Source: JAWXTP01 sp044433415 | GTDB taxonomy: Bacteria; Bacteroidota; Bacteroidia; Bacteroidales; Rikenellaceae | Assembly (NCBI GenBank): GCA_044433415.1 | Contig: JAWXTP010000145.1 | Coordinates: 1 to 6,801, forward strand | Length of the DNA stretch: 6,801 nucleotides | Direction: 5' to 3' | Shown here: piece after piece, positions 1 to 5,874 of the stretch | Position numbering within the stretch: position 1 is the stretch's first letter | How the letters are laid out: each line of letters opens with the position of its first letter | The notes under the pieces: generated by a model | Databases searched by the model: none | What the model saw: only the letters and a program-made list of their open reading frames with translations | Told to the model about the DNA's origin: nothing | Program-made: the position numbers and the translations under genes

Positions 1-105
1 TTTATGGTTATATCTATATAATATAATCACAACTTTATTAAAAAAAGCATCATGAGTTACAAAAGTTTAGACTAATATGTTGTGATAATTAAAAAGTTGT
101 GATAA
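1..105. repeat. AT-rich stretch with repeated TTGTGAT motifs
   Basis: No gene is visible here. GTTGTGATAA occurs twice as a direct repeat (79-88 and 96-105), and a third close copy, ATTGTGATTA, lies at 122-131 in the adjacent palindrome. The reverse complement occurs at 26-36 (ATCACAACTTT), which pairs exactly with 93-103. GGTTAT at 6-11 likewise pairs with ATAACC at 102-107. If the neighbouring 106-182 segment is a group II intron end, this stretch would be the tail of its domain IV. That is inference; what I see directly is only the repeated heptamer in both orientations. Confidence 0.45.
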
Positions 106-182
106 CCACCGTAATCACAAGATTGTGATTACGGTGGTGTGGGAGGTCGCAGTGGGAAATAATCCCACTGCTCCTACCCGAT
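106..182 (+). ncRNA. Group II intron 3' end (domains V and VI), probably a remnant or degenerate
   Basis: Bases 106-137 form a hairpin with outer stem CCACCGTA/TACGGTGG, resembling domain V of bacterial group II introns. After the linker TGT (138-140), 141-179 form a second hairpin: GGGAGG pairs with CCTACCC, leaving A176 bulged, and an inner stem 150-157/163-170 closes the loop AATAA. A bulged adenosine in a domain VI-like stem, 7 nt from an end reading CCCGAT (to 182), is what a branch point looks like. From memory, intron ends of this class run ACGGTGGTGTG...CCTACCCGATT, which fits. Oddity: the domain V arm is perfectly paired and lacks the usual two-base bulge, so catalysis is doubtful. 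The reverse transcriptase and 5' end would lie left of the window. The alternative is two unrelated hairpins. Confidence 0.5.
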
Positions 183-207
183 TCCTCCGCAAAATAGTTA
201 TATATAT

Positions 208-248
208 AAAAATCACCCACACAACACGATGCTGTATGGGTGATTTTT
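208..248 (-). terminator. Intrinsic terminator of infC
   Basis: A 16-bp stem (208-223 with 233-248) closes a 9-nt loop. It ends in five A-T pairs, giving a U-run on the minus strand that continues into a TA-rich tail. The single imperfect pair (C220/A236) is G-U when read as minus-strand RNA and C-A on the plus strand, so the structure fits a minus-strand transcript. It lies about 70 nt beyond the infC stop. Confidence 0.8.
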
Positions 249-320
249 ATATTAAAGTAGAGTTCTGTAAATAGATTTTACATAAAGCGTAAAATTCAGT
301 TTATCGAAGTTCCCTAAAGA

Positions 321-896
321 TTATTTTTTATTTTTTGGAGCTAAAATAAGTATCATACGTTTACCTTCTAATTTAGGTAATTGTTCAACTTTTGCTAGTT
401 CTTCTAGGTCAGTTGCAAAACGTAATAATAATATCTCACCTTGATCTTTAAACACAATCTCACGACCTCTAAAGAAAACATAAGCCTTAACTTTAGAACC
501 ATCTTTTAAGAAGTTCTCAGCATGTTTTAACTTGAAGTTGTAGTCGTGGTCGTCAGTGTTAGGACCAAAACGTATTTCTTTGATAACAACTTTTGTTGTT
601 TTAGCTTTTATTTCTTTAGCTTTGCGTTTTTGTTGGTATAAGAATTTTTGATAATCAACAATTCTACATACTGGTGGCTCAGCTTTTGGTGAAATTTCAA
701 CTAAGTCAAGATTTTGTTGATCAGCAATTTTTAATGCTTCAGCAATACTTAATACTTTTGACTCGATGTTCTCACCGATGATTCTCACTTGCTTAGCAGT
801 GATTTTTTCATTAATCTTGTGAGCGGCTTCACGCCCCTGCTGTGGTGGTATTCGCCTTCCTGCGTTAGGTCTTGGCGTTTTAATTGGGCCTATAAT
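321..896 (-). CDS. infC: Translation initiation factor IF-3, AUU start
   Basis: IF3 binds the 30S subunit, keeps it apart from the 50S and checks start-codon and initiator-tRNA fidelity. The product is 191 aa from the chosen start. A basic, proline-rich tail (1-22) precedes the N-domain beginning HKINEKI (26-32). The family signature RIVDYQKFLYQQKRK covers about 78-92, followed by a lysine-rich linker, and the C-domain runs from KEIRFGPNTDDHDY (about 105) to the end. The first conventional start (GTG at 788) would cut off the conserved INEKI segment, and no ATG exists upstream. The in-frame codons after the TAG stop at 906-908 are GAG GAC AAA ATT ATA. ATT at 894-896 lies 5 nt from AGGAGG (902-907), so AUU is preferred; AUA at 891-893 is the alternative. 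AUU is the known infC start in E. coli, where IF3 represses its own translation; the same control is inferred here. Confidence 0.93.
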   Translation of the reverse strand: MIGPIKTPRPNAGRRIPPQQGREAAHKINEKITAKQVRIIGENIESKVLSIAEALKIADQQNLDLVEISPKAEPPVCRIVDYQKFLYQQKRKAKEIKAKTTKVVIKEIRFGPNTDDHDYNFKLKHAENFLKDGSKVKAYVFFRGREIVFKDQGEILLLRFATDLEELAKVEQLPKLEGKRMILILAPKNKK

Positions 897-901
897 TTTG
901 T

Positions 902-907
902 CCTCCT
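902..907 (-). promoter_or_regulatory. Strong Shine-Dalgarno AGGAGG of infC
   Basis: A full AGGAGG on the minus strand lies 5 nt before AUU (896-894) and 8 nt before AUA (893-891). It stands out because thrS, lpdA and the DUF4919 gene here have no recognisable Shine-Dalgarno, as is usual in Bacteroidetes. It decides the start of infC. Confidence 0.8.
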
Positions 908-936
908 AAATTTAATTTAACTTATTGTTAACTATG

Positions 937-965
937 CAAATATATAAAAAAAGTTGCAAACAAAA
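937..965 (-). promoter_or_regulatory. Candidate promoter of infC (TAnnTTTG type)
   Basis: On the minus strand TATATTTG (944-937) matches the Bacteroidetes -7 consensus TAnnTTTG. TTTTG (965-961) lies 16 nt upstream as a possible -33 element, somewhat closer than the usual spacing of about 20. Transcription would begin near 930, giving a leader of roughly 30 nt before the AUU start. This allows infC expression independent of thrS. Confidence 0.45.
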
Positions 966-1020
966 TAATATAAATGAAAATTTATTATTTAATAAACTTT
1001 TATTTATATCTTTTATAAAC

Positions 1021-1052
1021 GACACTAGACTCATTTTACTGGGTCTAGTGTC
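1021..1052 (-). terminator. Hairpin between thrS and infC, possible terminator or attenuator
   Basis: GACACTAGAC (1021-1030) pairs perfectly with GTCTAGTGTC (1043-1052), with further partial pairing inside around the loop ATTTTACT. It lies about 90 nt after the thrS stop and upstream of the infC promoter candidate. The minus-strand tail GTTTATAAAAG is only weakly U-rich, and the plus-strand tail is also poor. It may terminate thrS incompletely or stabilise its 3' end. Confidence 0.45.
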
Positions 1053-1138
1053 AATATTTATTATTGTATTATGTTGGTAATGAGCTGTTAAAGTTATTTT
1101 TGAAATATTCTTTAACAAATGAAAAAAAAGTTTTCAGC

Positions 1139-3079
1139 TTAGATAGGTTTTACCTCTTCTTTTACGATAGAAGTAACAAATTCTGCAAATTCGCTGATTT
1201 TCATTTCTCCACGCTCTTTACCTTCACCTTGTAAACGTACAGAAACTGTGCCATTTTCAAACTCTTTTTCACCTACGATAAGAAGGATAGGAATACGTTT
1301 TAACTCGTTATCACGAATCTTACGACCTACTTTTTCGTTTCTATCATCTAAGATAGTTCTGATGTCTATGTCGTTAAGTTCTTTAGCAACTTTTGTAGCG
1401 TATTCGTTATATTTCTCACCTACAGGGATGATAACAGCTTGCTCAGGAGCTAACCATAGAGGGAATTTACCAGCAGTGTGCTCAAGAAGTACAGCTACGA
1501 AACGTTCCATAGATCCAAAAGGAGCGCGGTGTATCATGATAGGGCGGTGAAGTTTGTCGTCACTACCTGTATATGAAAGATCGAAACGTTCTGGTAAGTT
1601 GTAATCCACTTGGATAGTACCTAGCTGCCAACGTCTACCGATAGCATCTTTTACCATGAAGTCTAATTTAGGACCATAGAAAGCTGCTTCTCCATACTCA
1701 ACAATAGTGTTAAGACCTTTTTCTGCTGTAGCTTCTATGATAGCTTGTTCTGCTTTTTCCCAGTTATCTTCGCTACCAATATATTTCTCTCTATTAACTT
1801 TATCTCTCAAAGAAATTTGAGCTGTAAAGTTTTCAAAGCTAAGAGTTTTGAAGATGTAAAGTACGATGTCAATAACTTTTTTGAATTCGTCTTTTAGTTG
1901 ATCAGGGCGTACAAAAAGGTGAGCATCATCTTGAGTAAATCCTCTTACACGAGTTAAACCATGAAGTTCTCCACTTTGCTCATAACGGTATACAGTACCA
2001 AACTCTGCAAAACGGATAGGCAGGTCTTTATAAGAACGAGGTTTAGTTTTATAAATCTCGCAGTGGTGAGGGCAGTTCATAGGTTTTAGTAAGAACTCTT
2101 CGTCTTCATCAGGTGTATGTATAGGTTGGAAAGAGTCTTTACCATATTTTGCGTAGTGTCCCGAAGTAACATAAAGGTCTTTCATACCAATGTGAGGAGT
2201 GATAACCTGTTGGTAGCCATATTGTTTTTGAACGCTCTTTAGGAAGTTTTCTAATCTTTCTCTAAGAGCAGCACCTTTAGGTAACCATAGCGGAAGACCT
2301 TGTCCCACGCGAGATGAGAAACTGAAAAGTTCTAGTTCACGACCAATTTTACGGTGGTCACGTTTTTTAGCTTCTTCAAGTATAGCAAGGTGTTCATCTA
2401 AAAGAGATTTTTTAGGGAAAGTAACACCATAGATACGAGTAAGCATTTTATTATTTTCGTTACCTCTCCAATAAGCACCAGCTATAGAAGTTAACTTAAC
2501 GGCTTTAATATGCGATGTTGAAGGGATGTGAGGTCCACGGCAAAGGTCAGTGAAGTTACCATTTTCGTAGAAAGTGATAGTACCATCTTCAAGAGCTGAG
2601 ATAAGTTCCACTTTATATTCGTCACCTTTTTCGGTATATGTTTTAAGAGCTTCTTCTTTAGAAACATCACGGCGTGTAAATTTCACTTTTTGGCGTGCTA
2701 TTTCTAGCATTTTAGCTTCAATTTTAGCTAAGTCAGCTTCCACGATAGGTTCTGGAGAGTCTACATCATAGTAGAAACCTGTTTCTATAGCAGGTCCTAT
2801 ACCGAATTTTATGTTAGGGTATAGTTCTTCAAGGGCTGCTGCTAGCAAGTGAGAAGAAGAGTGCCAGAATGCGTGTTTACCTTCTTCGCTATCCCATTTG
2901 AATAGTTTTATTGAAGCATCTTCATTAATTTCACGATTTAAGTCTATAACTTGATCGTTAACTCCGATTGCAAGTACATCTTGTGCTAGACGTGTTGAAA
3001 TGCTTTCAGCAATTTGTAATCCTGTAGTTCCTTTAGGAAATTGCTTTACATTACCGTCAGGAAATGTTATGTTAATCAT
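1139..3079 (-). CDS. thrS: Threonyl-tRNA synthetase
   Basis: A cytoplasmic class II synthetase that charges tRNA-Thr with threonine and hydrolyses mischarged Ser-tRNA-Thr. The 646 aa are full length with all usual domains. A TGS domain spans about 1-62. The editing domain carries H73-xxx-H77 and C180-xxx-H184. The catalytic core runs about 245-540 and contains zinc ligands C336, H387 and H517, motif 2 (RFAEFGTVYRYEQSG to RVRGFTQDDAHLF, about 356-389) and motif 3 GSMERF (522-527). The anticodon-binding domain follows from about 545 and includes DDRNEKVGRKIRDNE. The start MINITFPDGN fits the normal N terminus, and no Shine-Dalgarno precedes it. infC follows downstream on the same strand after a 242-bp gap that holds a hairpin and a candidate promoter. 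No T-box-like leader is seen, and nothing suggests damage. Confidence 0.98.
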   Translation of the reverse strand: MINITFPDGNVKQFPKGTTGLQIAESISTRLAQDVLAIGVNDQVIDLNREINEDASIKLFKWDSEEGKHAFWHSSSHLLAAALEELYPNIKFGIGPAIETGFYYDVDSPEPIVEADLAKIEAKMLEIARQKVKFTRRDVSKEEALKTYTEKGDEYKVELISALEDGTITFYENGNFTDLCRGPHIPSTSHIKAVKLTSIAGAYWRGNENNKMLTRIYGVTFPKKSLLDEHLAILEEAKKRDHRKIGRELELFSFSSRVGQGLPLWLPKGAALRERLENFLKSVQKQYGYQQVITPHIGMKDLYVTSGHYAKYGKDSFQPIHTPDEDEEFLLKPMNCPHHCEIYKTKPRSYKDLPIRFAEFGTVYRYEQSGELHGLTRVRGFTQDDAHLFVRPDQLKDEFKKVIDIVLYIFKTLSFENFTAQISLRDKVNREKYIGSEDNWEKAEQAIIEATAEKGLNTIVEYGEAAFYGPKLDFMVKDAIGRRWQLGTIQVDYNLPERFDLSYTGSDDKLHRPIMIHRAPFGSMERFVAVLLEHTAGKFPLWLAPEQAVIIPVGEKYNEYATKVAKELNDIDIRTILDDRNEKVGRKIRDNELKRIPILLIVGEKEFENGTVSVRLQGEGKERGEMKISEFAEFVTSIVKEEVKPI

Positions 3080-3118
3080 TAGTGTTATAATAAGTTGTTA
3101 TAAATAATTCTTTTATTT

Positions 3119-3174
3119 TTTGTACAAAGTAGTACCATATAAATACATGACACTACTTCAATAAAGCAAATATA
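3119..3174 (-). promoter_or_regulatory. Candidate thrS promoter and leader with two dyads
   Basis: On the minus strand TATATTTG (3174-3167) matches the Bacteroidetes -7 box TAnnTTTG, but no good TTTG lies at the expected upstream distance. The presumed leader of about 80 nt contains a 7-bp inverted repeat (3127-3133/3152-3158) and the 10-bp palindrome TTTGTACAAA (3119-3128). Either could be an operator or a leader hairpin, and both could be chance in AT-rich DNA. Confidence 0.3.
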
Positions 3175-3324
3175 GTGTTTTTTTTGTTCAGTTGTATATA
3201 ATATTTAAAATTAACCAACTTTAAAAGCTGCATAATATACATAATTGTCTGTTTATAAGTTTATTATATGTACAGTTAGATAGTGTTATATTTATGTAAT
3301 TTTACTCTTTAAATTTACCTTTTT

Positions 3325-3356
3325 GAAAGATTCTGTGAAAGATTCTGTGAAAGATT
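3325..3356. repeat. 12-bp tandem repeat, about 2.7 copies
   Basis: GAAAGATTCTGT occurs at 3325-3336 and again at 3337-3348, and a third partial copy, GAAAGATT, ends at 3356. It sits at the left edge of the GC-richer element region. From about 3175 up to this point the spacer is plain AT-rich DNA with nothing recognisable. Confidence 0.7.
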
Positions 3357-3464
3357 TCCACGCTTGTCGCGACTCAGTCCGACCCTGGCAACTATTTTCA
3401 AAAATAAAATCCATGCAGCTCGATGCTGCATGGATTTTAAAATTTAGCGTCCACGATTGTCCGC
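3357..3464. repeat. Near-exact direct repeat flanking the terminator hairpin
   Basis: TCCACGCTTGTC (3357-3368) and TCCACGATTGTC (3450-3461) differ at one position, and both are followed by (C)GC. Between them lie the 8-bp palindrome GTCGCGAC (3366-3373) and the hairpin 3405-3439. The stretch is clearly richer in GC than the spacer to its left, which suggests a composite or inserted element. Confidence 0.5.
3405..3439 (-). terminator. Strong bidirectional terminator downstream of lpdA
   Basis: A perfect 15-bp stem (3405-3419 with 3425-3439) closes the five-base loop TCGAT. On the minus strand the descending arm ends in TTTTA and continues into ATTTTTG, a good U-rich tail for ending lpdA transcription. 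On the plus strand TTTTAAAATTT follows, so it may work both ways. It lies about 155 nt past the lpdA stop, with the long hairpin in between. Confidence 0.7.
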
Positions 3465-3617
3465 TTTTTCCAAGAATGGTTCATCTTTGCGGCGTTTCAG
3501 GGCATTTTAAGCGGAGCAGCCTCGATGGCTGTGAGCATTGAAATGCCCTGAAAGGTCGCAAAGATGAGCCGTTATTGGGAAAAGCCTTCACGATCCTAAA
3601 GATGTATCGGGACGCTA
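3445..3617 (+). ncRNA. Long gap-free hairpin element, candidate structured RNA or interspersed repeat
   Basis: Bases 3464-3510 pair with 3538-3584 without any bulge: by my count 40 Watson-Crick pairs, 5 G-U pairs and 2 mismatches (G3494/G3554, G3474/A3574). A symmetric 6x6 internal loop that could hold tandem G-A pairs follows, then the stem CAGCC/GGCTG (3517-3521/3527-3531) with loop TCGAT. An outer stem, TAGCGTCC (3445-3452) with GGACGCTA (3610-3617), encloses it. All five wobble positions are G-U only as plus-strand RNA; on the minus strand they would be A-C. This favours a plus-strand RNA, antisense to lpdA, whose last codons it overlaps. No promoter is identified. It could instead be a dispersed palindromic repeat. 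No transposase, reverse transcriptase or convincing ORF accompanies it. Confidence 0.55.
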
Positions 3618-4978
3618 CACGAAGATTCCATGATGGCTTCGGAAAGTGTAGGATGCGGATGAATGGTTGAGGCAAGTTGTTCTGCTGTAACTCCGAGTTC
3701 CAAGCTAAGTGTAGCCTCAGTTATCATCTCAGTAACATTAGTCCCGATAAAGTGAGCTCCAAGAAGTTTTTCACTTTTAGCATCAAACACAAGTTTTATA
3801 AACCCATCTTTATTCCCCATAGCTGTAGCTTTTCCCGAAGCGGTATAAGGAAATTTCCCTATCCTCACTTCGTAACCTTTCTCTATAGCTTCTTTCTCTT
3901 TCATACCTACAGAAGAAATCTCTGGAGCAGTATATATGCAAGAAGGAATTATAGAATAGTCTATCTTTTTAGGTGAAAGACCTGCTATTTTCTCTATACA
4001 ACATACAGCTTCTGCTGAGGCTACGTGAGCTAATGACACTGTAGGGATAACATCTCCTATGGCGTAAACTCCCTTTACCGAAGTTTCATACCACTCGTCA
4101 ACTGTTATCTTACCTTTTTCTGTTGCTATGTCTAACTCTTCAAGACCTAAATTCTCTATGTTAGCTTGAACACCTACTGCCGAAAGCACCTTGTCACACT
4201 CTATAATCTGTTCTCCCTTTGGAGTCGCTACAGTTACAAGGCACTTGTCTTGTGTAGTATCAACTTTTGTTACTGACGATTTAGTCATAAAGCTCAGTTT
4301 AGCCTTGCGGAAAGATCTTTCAAGATATTTTGATACCTCTTCATCTTCTGTAGGTACTATGTTAGGTAGATATTCTATGATAGTAACTTTTACGCCTAAA
4401 GTGTGGTAGAAGCTAGCAATTTCTACACCTATAGCACCCGAGCCTATGACTACCATGCTTTCAGGTAGGGTCTTTAATGTTAGAGCTTCACGGTAAGATA
4501 TTACTTTGTCTCCATCTACAGGAATGTTAGGCAGAATGCGCGCTCTAGCACCTGTAGCTATTATTATCTTGCCTGCTGAGTAAAGTGTAGTGTTAGAATC
4601 TGAGTCTGTCACCTGAACGGTACTATTATCTATAAGTTTCCCAGAACCGTTTATTACAGTAACTTTATTTTTCTTTAGAAGAAACTGCACTCCTGAGCTC
4701 ATAGCAGCAGACACTCCACGGCTACGGTCTATTATCTTGTTGAAGTCAGGTTTTATATCGCCTGTAATTTCTATACCAAACGATGCAGCATGACGTATCT
4801 CCTCTAAGGCATGTGCAGAGCGAAGTAAGGCTTTTGTTGGTATGCAACCCCAGTTTAGGCAAACGCCACCTAGTTCAGCACGTTCAACGATTGCTGTGTT
4901 AAACCCTAATTGAGAAGCACGAATTGCGGCAACATATCCTCCAGGACCGCTACCAATTATTATAATATCAAAGTTCAT
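3596..4978 (-). CDS. lpdA: Dihydrolipoyl dehydrogenase (E3)
   Basis: A cytoplasmic FAD enzyme that reoxidises dihydrolipoyl groups of 2-oxoacid dehydrogenase complexes or the glycine cleavage H protein, passing electrons to NAD+. It has 460 aa. The N-terminal FAD fold carries GSGPGG (9-14), and the redox disulfide is C40-LNWG-C45. The NAD-binding fold carries GSGAIGVE (179-186), and the second FAD motif is GVYAIGDV (303-310). The C-terminal interface domain ends with HPHPTLSE, where H442 and E447 form the catalytic dyad. The start MNFDIIIIGSG is the usual one and has no Shine-Dalgarno. The tail after the dyad is short (MESSCSVPIHL), and the codons for S455, V456 and P457 lie in the outer arm of the inverted repeat at 3610-3617, so the native tail may have been replaced. 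No lipoyl-complex genes are adjacent, so its partner complex is unknown. Confidence 0.96.
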   Translation of the reverse strand: MNFDIIIIGSGPGGYVAAIRASQLGFNTAIVERAELGGVCLNWGCIPTKALLRSAHALEEIRHAASFGIEITGDIKPDFNKIIDRSRGVSAAMSSGVQFLLKKNKVTVINGSGKLIDNSTVQVTDSDSNTTLYSAGKIIIATGARARILPNIPVDGDKVISYREALTLKTLPESMVVIGSGAIGVEIASFYHTLGVKVTIIEYLPNIVPTEDEEVSKYLERSFRKAKLSFMTKSSVTKVDTTQDKCLVTVATPKGEQIIECDKVLSAVGVQANIENLGLEELDIATEKGKITVDEWYETSVKGVYAIGDVIPTVSLAHVASAEAVCCIEKIAGLSPKKIDYSIIPSCIYTAPEISSVGMKEKEAIEKGYEVRIGKFPYTASGKATAMGNKDGFIKLVFDAKSEKLLGAHFIGTNVTEMITEATLSLELGVTAEQLASTIHPHPTLSEAIMESSCSVPIHL

Positions 4979-4993
4979 AGTAATAAAATTAAA

Positions 4994-5032
4994 TGAGCTA
5001 CAAATATAATGATTATTTATATTTGTAGCTCA
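4994..5032. terminator. Perfect palindrome between the DUF4919 gene and lpdA, with promoter-like arms
   Basis: A perfect 16-bp stem (4994-5009 with 5017-5032) closes a 7-nt loop. It lies 33 bp after the DUF4919 stop and 15 bp before the lpdA start. Each arm contains TATATTTG on one strand (minus 5008-5001, plus 5018-5025), a match to the Bacteroidetes -7 box. The minus-strand copy is well placed for a 20-25 nt lpdA leader. It may both end the upstream transcript and start lpdA; which role holds is inference. Confidence 0.55.
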
Positions 5033-5065
5033 CTCAATTTAGATTTTATAATTATTTTATCTTAC

Positions 5066-5845
5066 TTAGTATAAATTAAATTTCTGATATTTCGATGATT
5101 TAGGATTTGTTGTAGGGTTTATCTCAAATCTTTTGTTAGGGTCAGGTGCTACACCCTCTACAGGCTTCATATATCTACGGCTTATGTCAAAGTAATAACC
5201 TTTATTCCCATGATTTTTGCCAGGTATGTGAAAGTACTCCACGTGTGCAGAGCTAAGTATAGGTTTAGAGTAGGTAACACCTAGGGAGTTTAATATATCC
5301 TTTTCGTCGCTATTATATAGCACATGCCAAGGGCTATTTTTTGTTAGACCATCCCCCGAAGAAAGTATTGTTGACTTTATCATCTGTAGTTTAGTGGCGT
5401 ATATCTTAGCCTGTTCTATATCCCCTTGAGACTCTTTAATAAAAGTCATGAAATTTAGGTAGTTCATATTAAAAGGTTCTGCTTTGAAGGCTTTGTCAAT
5501 ATAATACTCTAATTTACCTATAACATTTTCTGTTAGTACGGAGTCGCTTTGATTTTGTGCAAGAGTTAATGTTATAGAGTCTGTGTAGTTAAGAAGTTCT
5601 AGAGGTCTATAATTGTCTTGATATACGTAACCATAATATAGATGTCTATAATCTTCAATGTTAAGAGTAGTATCCCCTTGTTGGTATCTTTCAAAAAGTA
5701 AAGGGTAGAAATATTGAGAGCTTGTGCTTAATATTGCAGTCCTTATAGCTTCTTGGTTGGGAGCTACAGGGTTCTTTAAATAATCCTGTGAGAAGCTCAC
5801 AGTATATATTAGTAATGCTGCTAGTAATGTTGTTATTTTTTTCAT
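5066..5845 (-). CDS. Secreted DUF4919-type protein of unknown function
   Basis: A 259-aa protein starting MKKITTLLAALLIYTVSFSQ, a clear signal peptide with cleavage probably just before Q20. There is no lipobox cysteine, so it should be periplasmic or released rather than a lipoprotein. The mature part resembles DUF4919 proteins of Bacteroidales (recalled from YRHLYYGYVYQDNY at about 63-76); no catalytic motif is recognised. An ATG eight codons upstream (5869) is possible but would put MFLKHSKN before the signal peptide, so 5845 is chosen. The start lies 29 bp after the rloB stop (5 bp if the upper ATG is used), so co-transcription with rloB is likely. TATGTTTC just upstream resembles a -7 box in 7 of 8 positions and could give a separate start. 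No Shine-Dalgarno is visible. Confidence 0.8.
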   Translation of the reverse strand: MKKITTLLAALLIYTVSFSQDYLKNPVAPNQEAIRTAILSTSSQYFYPLLFERYQQGDTTLNIEDYRHLYYGYVYQDNYRPLELLNYTDSITLTLAQNQSDSVLTENVIGKLEYYIDKAFKAEPFNMNYLNFMTFIKESQGDIEQAKIYATKLQMIKSTILSSGDGLTKNSPWHVLYNSDEKDILNSLGVTYSKPILSSAHVEYFHIPGKNHGNKGYYFDISRRYMKPVEGVAPDPNKRFEINPTTNPKSSKYQKFNLY

Positions 5846-5874
5846 GTTTTTAGAGTGTTTCAGAAACATAGTTT

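Noticed and set aside
1..140. CRISPR array from the repeated GTTGTGATAA
   Set aside because: Repeats are 10 bp with 7 bp between, too short, and one copy is inverted.
141..182. tRNA fragment
   Set aside because: The hairpins have no T-arm GGTTCGA sequence or cloverleaf; the domain VI reading with a bulged A explains the pairing better.
912..1118. 68-codon minus-strand ORF between thrS and infC
   Set aside because: It runs through the hairpin at 1021-1052 and the infC promoter candidate, has a low-complexity AT-driven composition and no start signal.
1248..2771. Plus-strand ORFs within thrS (1248-1550, 2574-2771) and within lpdA (3677-3976, 4191-4409)
   Set aside because: They are antisense shadows of well-supported, full-length conserved genes.
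3080..3174. T-box or other riboswitch ahead of thrS
   Set aside because: No specifier loop or T-box sequence is seen, and the presumed leader is only about 80 nt and AT-rich with short dyads.
3464..3584. 6S RNA
   Set aside because: The stem is almost continuously paired and lacks the large open-promoter-like central bubble.
3445..3617. Retron msr-msd RNA (TTTAGC before a long hairpin, flanking inverted repeats)
   Set aside because: No reverse transcriptase is adjacent, no msr hairpins separate the putative a1 repeat from the long stem, and the AGC lies inside the outer stem instead of after it.
3323..3675. Two small ORFs (plus 3323-3541, minus 3481-3675)
   Set aside because: Both are translations of the hairpin arms and tandem repeat; the plus one starts at TTG within the repeat, the minus one overlaps lpdA in another frame, and neither shows protein-like features or a start signal.
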